DNA of 64,000 nucleotides. Source: Paenalcaligenes hermetiae. GTDB taxonomy: Bacteria > Pseudomonadota > Gammaproteobacteria > Burkholderiales > Burkholderiaceae_B. The position numbers and the translations under genes were made by a program. The stretch covers positions 248,001-312,000 of the forward strand of contig NZ_BAABKD010000011.1 in NCBI RefSeq assembly GCF_039543645.1, written 5' to 3'. The notes beneath the pieces were generated by a model. That model made no database searches. It saw only the letters and a list, made by a program, of their open reading frames with translations, and was not told the origin of the DNA. Position 1 is the stretch's first letter; the number at the start of each line of letters is the position of its first letter. Positions 34,092 through 43,311 of this stretch are shown piece after piece.

Positions 34092-36038
34092 TTATTCCTC
34101 TAGCTCTGACTCCATGGCAGTAGCTGCTGCAGGTAAGGTTTTGACCTGTAGCTGATCGCGTAACGCTTGCATAAAGACCTGCTCTTGTGCATTCCCCCAG
34201 AGCTGCTGCAACTGCATTTGCAAGAAATCAGCAATTAAAGGATCTGGCGTTGCAGACTCTTTAGCGATAATTTTAACCAGCTGATAGCCTGTTTCGGTTT
34301 CCACACCAACATACGCCGGTAGGCTTTGTACGTCGGTTGTCATAATACGATCCAAAGTCGCCTTAGGTAACTGCTGGTTATCAATACGACTCACGGTTAG
34401 GCTCTCGGAAAAATCCACAGCGATATCTTCGCCTGCTTGTAGCTGTTTAAGCAGTTGCTGCCCTGCTTTTTGCGTCGCTTCTAAGGCTTTTTCTTGGGCC
34501 AAAGTCTGCTCTACCTGCGTACGCAGCTGCTCTAGGCTGGGTACATGTGAGGGCACAAATTCATTGACACGCACCGCTACCAACGTATCCGAAGAAAGCT
34601 CAATCACCCCTGCATTTTGCTTGTGCTCTAAAGAGGTAGGTGTATAAAGCGCTCGACGTACACGAGGATCCTCGAGCAAGGCGGCGCTTGCAGAAGGTTG
34701 TTTGCTTAAACCAAGCTCAGCCTCGCTAAGCAAACGATCTCGAGCCACACCTTTAGCCTGCAAAATAGGCAAACCTAAGGTCTCAGCCGCCGCCGCTAAG
34801 CTCTCGGGGCTTTCATACACTAAGTCGGTTAGCTTAGTTGCCATATCGGCAAAACGCTCCGCTGCTAGTTGTTGACGGGCTTCATTCGTAATCTGCTCGC
34901 GCACCGCCTCAAACGGTTGACGCTGTTCTTCTTGGAAGTCATTTGCTTTAAAAATGTGATAGCCATCCGGCCCCTCAATCACACCCGAGACCTCTCCTTT
35001 TTTCAAAGCAAATACCGCATTTTGTAACACCTCGGGCCAATTGCCCTGCGTGATCCAACCAAGCTCGCCCCCTGATGTAGCGCTCCCTTTATCTTGAGAA
35101 TGCGCCTTAGCAAGCTCCGCAAACTGATCTGGGGCGGCTTGGGCTTGCGCGGCTAAGTCTTTAGCCTGTTTTTGCGCCTCTTGATGTGCGTTGTCTGTAG
35201 CACCAGGCTGAATTAAGATATGACTCAAGTGAATACGCGCGGGTGTAACAAAGCGTGCTTTGTTCTGCTCGTAATACGACTGTAGATCTTCGTCTTTTAA
35301 GGCAGGTACGCTCTTTACGGCTGCTTGCTCATCCAGCAACACATAATCCACATTAACGTAATCAGGTAGACGTAGCTGCTCCTGATTGGCTTGGTACCAT
35401 TCCTGTATTTCCTCATCGGTAATGCTCTGCTCCGCGACTTTATCAGCAGCCTGAAGCACATGCATCTGAATCGTACGGCTATCAAGCAGGACTTTTTGTA
35501 GCTCGTCCTGAATGACTTGAGGTAACACTGCGGTCTGAGTCACAGGGGTGATCACTCGCGCCAAAGCGAGTTCCGCACGCTGAGACTGCTCAAACTGTTT
35601 TGAAGTTAAGCCTGCACCAGCCAATAACTGGTTATATCGCTGTGGAGAAAAAACCCCGTCCTCTTGCATTTCGGGCATCGCGGCAATGGCTTGACGCAAA
35701 GCCGTATCCGATACACTAAAACGCTCTTTGGTTGCAATCTCAATTAACACACGACGGTCTACCAAAGAATCCAGTAGCTGTTGTTTAACCTCTGGTGTTT
35801 CCACCACCGCCGGATCAAATGCATTGCCCATAGAACGCTGTAGCTCATGCAGCTGATTACGGCGTGCTTGATCAAACTCTTGAGCAGTGACAGCACTATC
35901 CCCTACGCTCACTAGATCCTCATCTCCGGAAACGTAATTGGTATAGCCACTAACGCCAATCAATACAAATGACGGCAAAATCAAGATAAGCAACACCAAC
36001 TGCATTAAGCGTTGATGTCTACGAATAAAATTGAACAT
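34092..36038 (-). CDS. ppiD: Periplasmic folding factor PpiD (SurA-N and PpiC rotamase domains)
   Basis: A 648-residue membrane-anchored chaperone of the PpiD type. It has a short cytoplasmic N terminus and one transmembrane helix (about 12-33, MQLVLLILILPSFVLIGVSG), then a SurA-like N-terminal chaperone domain. A parvulin domain (about 265-365; LSHILIQPG, SQDKGSATSGGELGWI, GPDGYHIF) follows, then a second, probably inactive, PpiC-like region and a helical tail. It assists newly exported proteins at the SecYEG exit. The ATG overlaps no neighbour. It is a single-gene unit with a terminator on its 3' side. Confidence 0.93.
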   Translation of the reverse strand: MFNFIRRHQRLMQLVLLILILPSFVLIGVSGYTNYVSGDEDLVSVGDSAVTAQEFDQARRNQLHELQRSMGNAFDPAVVETPEVKQQLLDSLVDRRVLIEIATKERFSVSDTALRQAIAAMPEMQEDGVFSPQRYNQLLAGAGLTSKQFEQSQRAELALARVITPVTQTAVLPQVIQDELQKVLLDSRTIQMHVLQAADKVAEQSITDEEIQEWYQANQEQLRLPDYVNVDYVLLDEQAAVKSVPALKDEDLQSYYEQNKARFVTPARIHLSHILIQPGATDNAHQEAQKQAKDLAAQAQAAPDQFAELAKAHSQDKGSATSGGELGWITQGNWPEVLQNAVFALKKGEVSGVIEGPDGYHIFKANDFQEEQRQPFEAVREQITNEARQQLAAERFADMATKLTDLVYESPESLAAAAETLGLPILQAKGVARDRLLSEAELGLSKQPSASAALLEDPRVRRALYTPTSLEHKQNAGVIELSSDTLVAVRVNEFVPSHVPSLEQLRTQVEQTLAQEKALEATQKAGQQLLKQLQAGEDIAVDFSESLTVSRIDNQQLPKATLDRIMTTDVQSLPAYVGVETETGYQLVKIIAKESATPDPLIADFLQMQLQQLWGNAQEQVFMQALRDQLQVKTLPAAATAMESELEE

Positions 36039-36103
36039 GAATCACCTATTTGGGTTTGCGCACCCATATCGCCATAGATTAGTTACATAGCCAAAGAGTT
36101 TAC

Positions 36104-36121
36104 CACTTTGCTTGCAAAGTG
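36104..36121. promoter_or_regulatory. Perfect 8-bp dyad between ppiD and the glycerophosphodiesterase gene
   Basis: CACTTTGC-TT-GCAAAGTG lies in the 155-bp divergent gap, 66 bases from the ppiD start and 73 from the phosphodiesterase start. There is no T-tract, so it looks more like an operator than a terminator. I recognise no regulator for it. Confidence 0.4.
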
Positions 36122-36193
36122 CCGCCCCAAAATGCAGGCTAAGGCGTAAAATGGAAGTATTTTACTGCAATCTTTTTTATTTTTTGCCTTTTT

Positions 36194-36952
36194 ATGCCTA
36201 GTTCTCCTTTTATTTGGAATTATCCTACGCTCATTGCTCATCGTGGCGCAGGCAAACATGCTCCCGAAAATACCCTTAGTGCGGCTCGTCTTGGCGCCAC
36301 ACATGGGTTTAAAATGATGGAATATGATGTCAAGCTCAGTCGTGATGGCGTGGCTATTTTATTACATGACGACACCATTGATCGTACGTCAAATGCCAAG
36401 GGCCCAGCCAGTCAGTATAATCTAGACGAGCTTTTACACTTTGATTTTGGGGGCTGGCTCAACCCAAAATACACCGGTGAGCCCATTTTAACCTTGGCAA
36501 CCATGGCGCAATTTACTATTGCTCAAGGTATTTGCAGTAATATTGAAATCAAACCGGAAACCGGCTTAGAGGCCGAAACAGGGGCTCGTGTCGCACGTAT
36601 TGCACAAAAACTCTGGCAGCATGCCAGCATTCCACCTTTGCTTTCATCTTTTTCCGAAACGGCTCTGGAGGCAGCCAAGCTTGCTGCGCCTGAGCTTCCG
36701 CGTGCTTTATTAATTGAAAATCATGTACCTGATGACTACCTAACACGTTTACAGCGTTTAGGCTGCGTTGCCCTAAACTTAGATACAACGCTAACCACAC
36801 AAGCACTGGTTGAACAAACACGCCAAGCAGGCTATGAAATGTGTATCTGGACAGTGAATGATAAACAACGCGCTCTGGAACTACTAAGCTGGGGCTGCAA
36901 AGGTATTGTCACAGATAACATCGACACGATGGCACCACATTGCTTTGATTAA
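36194..36952 (+). CDS. ugpQ: Glycerophosphodiester phosphodiesterase
   Basis: Hydrolyses glycerophosphodiesters to glycerol 3-phosphate and an alcohol. The 252-residue TIM-barrel protein has the GDPD signature: HRGAGKHAPENTLSA (catalytic His, Glu), then MEYDVKLSRDGVAILLHDDTIDRTS (metal-binding Glu/Asp and second catalytic His), and later ICSNIEIKPE. No signal peptide, so it is a cytoplasmic UgpQ-type enzyme rather than periplasmic GlpQ. The ATG is preceded only by a T-rich run with no Shine-Dalgarno, which is odd for this window. Confidence 0.93.
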   Translation: MPSSPFIWNYPTLIAHRGAGKHAPENTLSAARLGATHGFKMMEYDVKLSRDGVAILLHDDTIDRTSNAKGPASQYNLDELLHFDFGGWLNPKYTGEPILTLATMAQFTIAQGICSNIEIKPETGLEAETGARVARIAQKLWQHASIPPLLSSFSETALEAAKLAAPELPRALLIENHVPDDYLTRLQRLGCVALNLDTTLTTQALVEQTRQAGYEMCIWTVNDKQRALELLSWGCKGIVTDNIDTMAPHCFD

Positions 36953-37014
36953 CACCCATACCAGCGCGGTGCAAATACTCACTGTTTTTGCACCGCCCCT
37001 TGAGAACACCATGC

Positions 37015-37746
37015 TCAAAAAAATCGCTCATTAGGGCGTACATAACGCCATTGCCCTTCTGGCAAATCCCCTAACACCACGTTACCCATGCGTACACGCT
37101 TTAGTCCGACGACTTTTAAGCCCACCATTTCACACATACGGCGGATCTGTCGCTTTTTTCCTTCACGTAAAATAAATCGTAACTGATCCTCGTTCAACCA
37201 GCTCACCTTAGCGGGGCGCAAAGCCTCACCATCTAAACTTAAGCCATGATTTAATAAGGCTAGACCTCTTTCATCCAAATGACCCGTGACGCGGACCAAG
37301 TATTCTTTTTCTATGGGAGAGTCCTCTCCAATCAATTGACGCGCTATCCTCCCATCCTGAGTTAATACCAATAACCCTTGGGAATCGATATCCAAGCGCC
37401 CAGCGGGCGCTAAACCACGTAAGTGAGATGCGTCAAAACGCGGCGCATTTTTATTACGACCCCGAAACTGATTCTGCGCCTGAATCAATGACACCGCATT
37501 TTTATACCCCTTTTCTGCCTGCCCAGAGACATAACCAACAGGTTTGTTTAGAATAATCGTAACCCGCTGCGTTTGTTTTTCTCTTGCTGTGCGATGCAGA
37601 GTGATTTTGGCAGTTGGCGAGGCTTTTTGACCCAAAACGGCTTTTTGCCCATTGACATAAACCCAGCCACGCTCAATAAACGCGTCTGCTTCACGCCGTG
37701 AACACATGCCTCGATCGGCCATTATTTTTGAAATTCGTATTTCCAT
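37015..37746 (-). CDS. RsuA/RluB/RluF-family rRNA pseudouridine synthase
   Basis: A 243-residue enzyme that isomerises a uridine in rRNA. It has an N-terminal S4 RNA-binding domain (ISKIMADRGMCSRREADAFI), then the catalytic domain with GRLDIDSQGLLVLTQDG, which contains the catalytic aspartate. LNKPVGYVSG and REGKKRQIRRMCEMVGL are further family signatures. The latter, with the C-terminal LPEGQWR, resembles RluF/RluB; exact target position (for example 23S U2604) is inferred. It lies convergent to the glycerophosphodiesterase gene, 62 bp apart. Confidence 0.88.
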   Translation of the reverse strand: MEIRISKIMADRGMCSRREADAFIERGWVYVNGQKAVLGQKASPTAKITLHRTAREKQTQRVTIILNKPVGYVSGQAEKGYKNAVSLIQAQNQFRGRNKNAPRFDASHLRGLAPAGRLDIDSQGLLVLTQDGRIARQLIGEDSPIEKEYLVRVTGHLDERGLALLNHGLSLDGEALRPAKVSWLNEDQLRFILREGKKRQIRRMCEMVGLKVVGLKRVRMGNVVLGDLPEGQWRYVRPNERFF

Positions 37747-37883
37747 AACGTTTTGTTAAAGGTTGCTTAATAGGTTGCTATCGCCTCATATCCCTATAGG
37801 ATGGCGAGAAATGCTTGGCTAAATAACAAATAGCGATTAACTTATTGCTAATTGTTTTAATCTATTGATCCATATCGGTTCTT

Positions 37884-39101
37884 ATGACGCAATCCACTTT
37901 TTCTGGCGCTGGTCGCCGCAATGCCGGACTTCTGTCTGGACTACAAGCCTTAGGCGGCGCTAACCCTGCGTTGGTTGTGGCGCTAGGGGGACTGGTTGGG
38001 CAGCAGCTGGCGAGCAATCCCGAGTACGCCACGCTGCCGGTTAGTCTATTTAATCTAGGGATGGCGATTGGTATTTTACCTGCTGCCTTTTTTATGCGTC
38101 GCCTAGGTCGACGCAATGCCTATTTTCTAGGCGCTCTATTAGGGATCTGTGGTGGGCTAACTGCCTATTTGGGCATCACGATCAGTTCTTTTGTCATTTT
38201 TAGCCTTGGCACCATTTTAGCCGGTTTTTACTCCTCGTATGTACAAAATTATCGTTTTGCTGCTGCCGATAGTGTCAGCCCGGAATGGCGCCCCAAAGCC
38301 ATTTCTTGGGTCATGCTTGGGGGGTTAGCGGCTGCCATTGTTGGTACACAAATCATTTTATTTACCCGCGACCTATGGCCTGCTACGCCATTTGCAGCTA
38401 CCTTTTTAGCCCAAGCTGGCTTGGCAGCCCTTGCTATCCCACTCATTAGCCTTTTGCGCAGTGATGCCATTCAATCTGCCTCTGTGCATACTTCTACTAG
38501 CACCGGCCGCTCCTTATGGGAAATCAGCAAAAATCCACGCTTTATCATAGCCGTGGTAACGGGCATGGTGTCTTATAGTCTTATGAGCTTTATGATGACG
38601 GCCTCGCCGTTAGCCATGATTGGTTGTGGTCATAGTGTGCGCGATTCTACATTAGGCGTGCAATGGCATATTTTATCTATGTTTGCGCCGAGTTTTGTCA
38701 CCTCAATGCTGATTAACCGCTTTGGTAAAATTAGCATCACCCTATTGGGAATTGTATTAATTGGCGCAGCCAGTTTTGCTGCCTTAGCTGGGCTGTCTGT
38801 AACGCACTTTTGGACCAGTTTAATTCTATTAGGCGTAGGCTGGAACTTTAGTTTTATTGGTGCCACTACACTCGTGACCGATTGCTATCGCCCAGAAGAA
38901 ACCAGCCGTGTACAAGCTTTTAATGATTTTTTAATTTTTGGCTCTGTGGCGCTGTCTTCTTTTTCCTCTGGAAAACTACTCGCCAAACAAGGCTGGAACG
39001 GCATTAATGTCTGGACCTTCCCTATTGTTGGGGTAGTGAGTCTTGCATTAATTTGGTTGGCCTGGCATGAGCGCCAGCACAAAAATACCCCAGCGGCCTA
39101 G
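37884..39101 (+). CDS. Major facilitator superfamily transporter
   Basis: A 405-residue MFS protein with about twelve hydrophobic helices. The cytoplasmic loop motif between helices 2 and 3 is FFMRRLGRRNAYF, close to the MFS motif A, and the central loop is around LLRSDAIQSASVH. I recognise no substrate-specific motif; relatives are annotated only as MFS. The upstream gap is 137 bp from the divergent pseudouridine synthase gene. The last codons and stop double as the terminator hairpin of convergent glnB, so both genes end in the same 30 bases. Confidence 0.85.
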   Translation: MTQSTFSGAGRRNAGLLSGLQALGGANPALVVALGGLVGQQLASNPEYATLPVSLFNLGMAIGILPAAFFMRRLGRRNAYFLGALLGICGGLTAYLGITISSFVIFSLGTILAGFYSSYVQNYRFAAADSVSPEWRPKAISWVMLGGLAAAIVGTQIILFTRDLWPATPFAATFLAQAGLAALAIPLISLLRSDAIQSASVHTSTSTGRSLWEISKNPRFIIAVVTGMVSYSLMSFMMTASPLAMIGCGHSVRDSTLGVQWHILSMFAPSFVTSMLINRFGKISITLLGIVLIGAASFAALAGLSVTHFWTSLILLGVGWNFSFIGATTLVTDCYRPEETSRVQAFNDFLIFGSVALSSFSSGKLLAKQGWNGINVWTFPIVGVVSLALIWLAWHERQHKNTPAA

Positions 39102-39109
39102 GCTGGGGT
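39081..39109 (-). terminator. Terminator of glnB, overlapping the MFS gene's stop codon
   Basis: ACCCCAGC pairs with GCTGGGGT (39087-39094 and 39102-39109) around a seven-base loop. On the minus strand it is followed by ATTTTT. The loop contains the MFS stop codon TAG. Confidence 0.8.
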
Positions 39110-39117
39110 TGGGGGAG

Positions 39118-39456
39118 TTATAGTGCTGCTAAGCCTGTTTCCCCAGTACGAATCCGAATAACTTGTTCAACGGGGGTGACAAAAATTTTGCCATCCCCGA
39201 TTTTTCCTGTTTGTGCCGCACGCATAATGGCTTCGATGATTTCATCACAGCGTTCCGCTGGCACAACAATATCAATACGAATTTTAGGCAAAAAATCCAC
39301 CACATATTCAGCACCACGATATAGCTCGGTATGCCCTTTTTGGCGACCAAAACCTTTTACTTCGGTGATGGTCAGCCCGGTAATATCTAATTCCCCTAAT
39401 GCCTCTCGTACCTCTTCGAGCTTAAAAGGCTTAATCATAGCGGTAATTTGTTTCAT
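39118..39456 (-). CDS. glnB: Nitrogen regulatory protein P-II
   Basis: PII proteins sense 2-oxoglutarate and ATP/ADP and signal nitrogen status through uridylylation of the T-loop tyrosine. The 112-residue product has Y51 in the T-loop (RGAEYVVDFLPK), the GDGKIFV and RIRTGE signatures and the N-terminal MKQITAMIKPFKLEEV. Asp after Val in EYVVDF fits GlnB rather than GlnK. No amtB gene adjoins it, which also favours GlnB. It follows the MscS-family gene by 40 bp with a weak ribosome site and may be read from it. Confidence 0.95.
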   Translation of the reverse strand: MKQITAMIKPFKLEEVREALGELDITGLTITEVKGFGRQKGHTELYRGAEYVVDFLPKIRIDIVVPAERCDEIIEAIMRAAQTGKIGDGKIFVTPVEQVIRIRTGETGLAAL

Positions 39457-39496
39457 TGTTCACGTCATATAAAACAAGCAATGGCATATAGTAGCA

Positions 39497-40798
39497 TTAA
39501 GCCCGAGCATCTATTGGCGCCAGATCCGTTTTTGCTACGTTTTGTGGATGAAAAGCACCAGCTAAATCCGCTCCAGCCGGCGCTTGATACAAGCGTAAAC
39601 CCATTTCTGGCAAAATCGCAATCAGATGATCGAAGATATCCCCTTGTAAAGCTTCGTAATTTACCCAAGCGGTATCACTACTAAAACAATAAACTTCCAT
39701 AGGGATGCCCTCGGCAGTCGGCTCCATCATACGCACCATCATCGTCATATCTGGGTGAACCCCCTCTTTATTTTTGATGTACTCATTCGCATAGGCCCGA
39801 AACGTACCAAGATTAGTCAGACGACGACAGTTAACCGGATCTTTGGCACCCCCTGTCTCATCATAATTTGCCTGCTTTAACAGGGTTTCTTTTTGCTCCA
39901 AATAATCCTTGAGTAAGCTAAAGCGGCGTAATGCTTGAATTTCATCCTCACGTAAAAAACGAACGGTACGCGCATCAATACGTAAGCTACGTTTGATACG
40001 CCGCCCCCCTGATTCAAACATTTGACGCCAGTTACGATAGCTTTCAGAAAAGAGCTTATACGTAGGGATAGTGGTTACCGTTTTATCCCAATTCTGAACT
40101 TTAACGGTGTGTAAAGCAATGTCGATGACATACCCATCGGCCCCCGCTTGCGGCATCTCGATCCAATCGCCAATGCGCAACATATCATTGGTGCTCATTT
40201 GCGCACTGGCTACTAAAGACAATAGCGTATCTTTAAATACCAAAAGCAAAACAGCAGAAAGAGCCCCCAAACCAGAAATCATCAACAAGGGAGATTTATT
40301 GGTTAATACCGACACCAATATAATGAAGGCAATACACCAAAAAGCAATGCGAATAAGTTGCAAATAGCCTTTAATCGATCTTGTCTGATCCTGCTTTTTA
40401 CTCTCGTAAACATCTTGTGCTGTTAACAATAACGCACTAATCCCACGAAACAAAAAAAACAAGGATACCGCCAAGACAAGGCGTGCAATGACCTCTAGTG
40501 TCTGCTGCCCGACGGGAATCATCCCCAACCCCGTAGCCGTAATAAAAAGTGGGATGGAAGCACTTAAATGTTCCCGCACACGACGTTGCTGCAAAGCAGT
40601 TAACCATTCACTTTTACCAATAGTGAGTAAAAACCGCCCTAAAACAATACGCATTGCTACCGAGGTACCCCAGTGCAACAACGCATAGACCGTCACTAAA
40701 ATAATGACGGCAGCCGTAATTTGCATCCACGTTTCAGGTAAATGCTGATACAGCCATTCCTCTACATGCCAATCACTCACTTGTAGTGTGTTTTCCAT
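39497..40798 (-). CDS. MscS-family mechanosensitive channel, YbdG/MscM-like
   Basis: A 433-residue inner-membrane channel. Five hydrophobic helices precede the conserved pore/beta-domain segment (LMISGLGALSAVLLLVFKDTLLSLVAS), followed by the MscS beta-domain (GDWIEMPQAGADGYVIDI) and a larger C-terminal cytoplasmic part. The overall layout and length match YbdG of E. coli, which forms a miniconductance channel protecting against mild osmotic shock. It is upstream of glnB on the same strand and divergent from argH. Specific conductance is inferred from the family. Confidence 0.9.
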   Translation of the reverse strand: MENTLQVSDWHVEEWLYQHLPETWMQITAAVIILVTVYALLHWGTSVAMRIVLGRFLLTIGKSEWLTALQQRRVREHLSASIPLFITATGLGMIPVGQQTLEVIARLVLAVSLFFLFRGISALLLTAQDVYESKKQDQTRSIKGYLQLIRIAFWCIAFIILVSVLTNKSPLLMISGLGALSAVLLLVFKDTLLSLVASAQMSTNDMLRIGDWIEMPQAGADGYVIDIALHTVKVQNWDKTVTTIPTYKLFSESYRNWRQMFESGGRRIKRSLRIDARTVRFLREDEIQALRRFSLLKDYLEQKETLLKQANYDETGGAKDPVNCRRLTNLGTFRAYANEYIKNKEGVHPDMTMMVRMMEPTAEGIPMEVYCFSSDTAWVNYEALQGDIFDHLIAILPEMGLRLYQAPAGADLAGAFHPQNVAKTDLAPIDARA

Positions 40799-40826
40799 CC
40801 TAACAGCCTAATAAATTCACAAACCA

Positions 40827-40855
40827 TTAAAAACCCTGGCGCCTAGTGCTATGAT
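40827..40855 (+). promoter_or_regulatory. Candidate argH promoter
   Basis: TTAAAA (40827-40832) and TATGAT (40850-40855) are 17 bases apart and precede the argH ATG by 80 bases. The -10 is good and the -35 is weak. Confidence 0.4.
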
Positions 40856-40935
40856 TCTTATAAAAGTGGCGCTCTTTGTCACCAAAAAGGGTAACATATA
40901 TTGTCTACCCTCTATCGCTTATTTTATCTGTAATT

Positions 40936-42345
40936 ATGTCTACCCAACAAAACAACCAAAACCAATTCGATAACAAGGCCCATGCTTGGTCAGCCCGTTT
41001 TTCTGAGCCCGTTTCAGAGCTAGTAAAACGTTATACCGCTTCTGTCGATTTTGATAAGCGTTTAGCTTTATTCGATATTCAGGGTTCCCTGGCGCACGCT
41101 CAAATGCTCACTCAAGCTGGTGTGATCAGTCAGCAGGATCTCACTGATATCCAGCGCGGCATGGAACAAATCATTACTGAGATTCAAAACAACCAGTTTG
41201 AGTGGCTGCTTGACTTAGAAGATGTGCATCTTAACATTGAAAAACGCTTGGTTGAGCTAATTGGTGATGCGGGCAAACGCTTGCACACAGGGCGTTCGCG
41301 TAATGACCAAGTCGCCACCGATATCCGTTTGTGGCTACGTGCTGAAATCGATCAGAGCGTCGATCTACTTAAGCAGCTTCAAAAAGCACTTGCTCAACTG
41401 GCTCTTGAGCATGCCGATACCATTTTGCCCGGGTTTACGCATTTACAAGTGGCTCAGCCTGTTACCTTTGGGCATCATTTACTGGCATATGCCGAAATGT
41501 TTGGTCGCGACATCGAACGCCTACAAGACTGTAGAAAACGCGTTAATCGCTTGCCACTGGGGGCTGCGGCTTTAGCAGGGACCACTTTCCCTATTGATCG
41601 CGAATACACGGCAACCCTATTAGGTTTTGAGGGAGTGTGCCGCAATTCCTTAGATGCTGTCTCCGATCGTGACTTTGCCATCGAGTTTTGTGCCGCCGCC
41701 GCTTTGATTATGACGCATATCTCGCGCTTTTCCGAAGAACTCATCATTTGGATGAGCCCTCGCGTAGGTTTTATTGAGCTTGCAGACCGCTTTTGCACAG
41801 GCAGCTCTATTATGCCCCAAAAGAAAAACCCAGATGTTCCTGAGCTTGCACGTGGTAAAACTGGTCGTGTAACGGGGCACCTGATGGCGTTATTAACCCT
41901 TATGAAAGCGCAGCCTTTGGCCTACAACAAAGACAACCAAGAGGACAAAGAGGGTCTATTTGATGCCGCGGACACCATTCGCGATACGCTCACTATTTTT
42001 GTCGATATGATTGCAGGCATTCAAGTCAAAGCCGAAGCAATGCGGGCTGCAGCGCTACAAGGCTTTGCTACGGCCACCGATCTAGCAGATTATTTGGTCA
42101 AAAAAGGCCTGCCATTTCGTGATGCTCACGAAACCGTTGCCCTGGCTGTGCGCGAGTGCGAACAAAAAGGCTGCGATTTAGCCGATTTAAGCCTAGAAGC
42201 ATTACAAGCTTTTCACCCTTCTATTGAAAATGATGTTTTTGATGTGCTTACCCTAGAGGGTTCAGTAGCAGCACGCAACCACATCGGGGGCACGGCGCCA
42301 GAACGGGTTCGTATCGAAGCACAACGCTTGTTAGAGCAAAACTAA
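40936..42345 (+). CDS. argH: Argininosuccinate lyase
   Basis: ArgH cleaves argininosuccinate to arginine and fumarate, the last step of arginine synthesis. The 469-residue protein has the family signature GSSIMPQKKNPD (flexible loop with the catalytic serine), TGRSRNDQVATDIRLW and LPGFTHLQVAQPVTFGHHLLAY. The frame is open from 40876, but the ATG at 40936 (MSTQQNNQ) begins the region that aligns with the family; no strong Shine-Dalgarno is seen. A strong terminator follows at 42366-42397. Confidence 0.96.
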   Translation: MSTQQNNQNQFDNKAHAWSARFSEPVSELVKRYTASVDFDKRLALFDIQGSLAHAQMLTQAGVISQQDLTDIQRGMEQIITEIQNNQFEWLLDLEDVHLNIEKRLVELIGDAGKRLHTGRSRNDQVATDIRLWLRAEIDQSVDLLKQLQKALAQLALEHADTILPGFTHLQVAQPVTFGHHLLAYAEMFGRDIERLQDCRKRVNRLPLGAAALAGTTFPIDREYTATLLGFEGVCRNSLDAVSDRDFAIEFCAAAALIMTHISRFSEELIIWMSPRVGFIELADRFCTGSSIMPQKKNPDVPELARGKTGRVTGHLMALLTLMKAQPLAYNKDNQEDKEGLFDAADTIRDTLTIFVDMIAGIQVKAEAMRAAALQGFATATDLADYLVKKGLPFRDAHETVALAVRECEQKGCDLADLSLEALQAFHPSIENDVFDVLTLEGSVAARNHIGGTAPERVRIEAQRLLEQN

Positions 42346-42365
42346 CTTTCTTGTCATCCAAACCA

Positions 42366-42397
42366 AAAAAGCCCAGCGTGTATACGCTGGGCTTTTT
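42366..42397. terminator. Bidirectional terminator between argH and sucD
   Basis: AAAAAGCCCAGCGT, loop, ACGCTGGGCTTTTT is a perfect inverted repeat with A- and T-runs on the two sides, placed between the convergent argH and sucCD ends. Confidence 0.94.
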
Positions 42398-42411
42398 ACT
42401 AGCTCGTCAAA

Positions 42412-43293
42412 TTACAAAATAGATTTAAGTAATTTGCCCATTTCAGATGGATCACGTGTGGTTTTAATACCGCACTCTTCCATCACTGCTAATTTCGCAT
42501 CGGCCGTATCTTCGCCACCAGAAATCAACGCACCCGCATGACCCATACGCTTTCCTGCTGGAGCGGTCACACCCGCAATAAAGCCCACAATCGGTTTAGT
42601 CATGTTGTCTTTGGCCCAACGAGCTGCATTTACCTCATCTGGACCACCGATTTCACCAATCATGATGACCGCATCCGTATCTGGATCGTCATTAAACATT
42701 TTCAGCACATCAATATGCTTCAAACCATTAATGGGGTCGCCACCAATACCAACCGCAGCGGACTGGCCCAAGCCAAGCTCTGTCAGTTGAGCAACAGCCT
42801 CATAAGTTAATGTACCAGAGCGGCTCACCACACCAATACGACCCTTACGATGGATATGACCCGGCATAATCCCGATTTTCAACTCATCAGGAACAATCAA
42901 ACCAGGGCAGTTTGGTCCAAGCAGTAACGTTTTCTTGTTCTCTGCACGCATGCGATTGCGTACTTCGAGCATGTCGCGCACCGGAATCCCTTCAGTAATA
43001 CAAATTACTAAATCCAAATCCGCGTCCACGGCTTCCCAGATAGCATCCGCAGCACCAGCAGGAGGAACATAAATGACCGAAACGGTCGCACCGGTTTCTG
43101 CTTTGGCTTCTTTAACGGTGGCGTAAATAGGTACCCCTTCAAAGTCTTCACCAGCACGACGAGGGTTTACGCCCGCTACAAAAGCTTCCATCCCGTTACC
43201 GTACTCACGGCACATACGTGTATGGAACTGACCGGTTTTACCTGTAATACCTTGTGTAATGACCTTGGTATCTTTATTAATTAGAATTGACAT
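42412..43293 (-). CDS. sucD: Succinyl-CoA synthetase alpha subunit
   Basis: SucD with SucC makes succinate and ATP/GTP from succinyl-CoA in the TCA cycle. The 293-residue subunit has the CoA-binding Rossmann part (TQGITGKTGQFH) and the phospho-histidine motif GHAGALI. It also shows the conserved LLGPNCPGLI and GDPINGLKHID segments. It follows sucC by 18 bases and ends just before the shared terminator, so sucCD is one transcript. Confidence 0.97.
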   Translation of the reverse strand: MSILINKDTKVITQGITGKTGQFHTRMCREYGNGMEAFVAGVNPRRAGEDFEGVPIYATVKEAKAETGATVSVIYVPPAGAADAIWEAVDADLDLVICITEGIPVRDMLEVRNRMRAENKKTLLLGPNCPGLIVPDELKIGIMPGHIHRKGRIGVVSRSGTLTYEAVAQLTELGLGQSAAVGIGGDPINGLKHIDVLKMFNDDPDTDAVIMIGEIGGPDEVNAARWAKDNMTKPIVGFIAGVTAPAGKRMGHAGALISGGEDTADAKLAVMEECGIKTTRDPSEMGKLLKSIL

Positions 43294-43311
43294 GAAATAA
43301 ATCCTTTCCGG

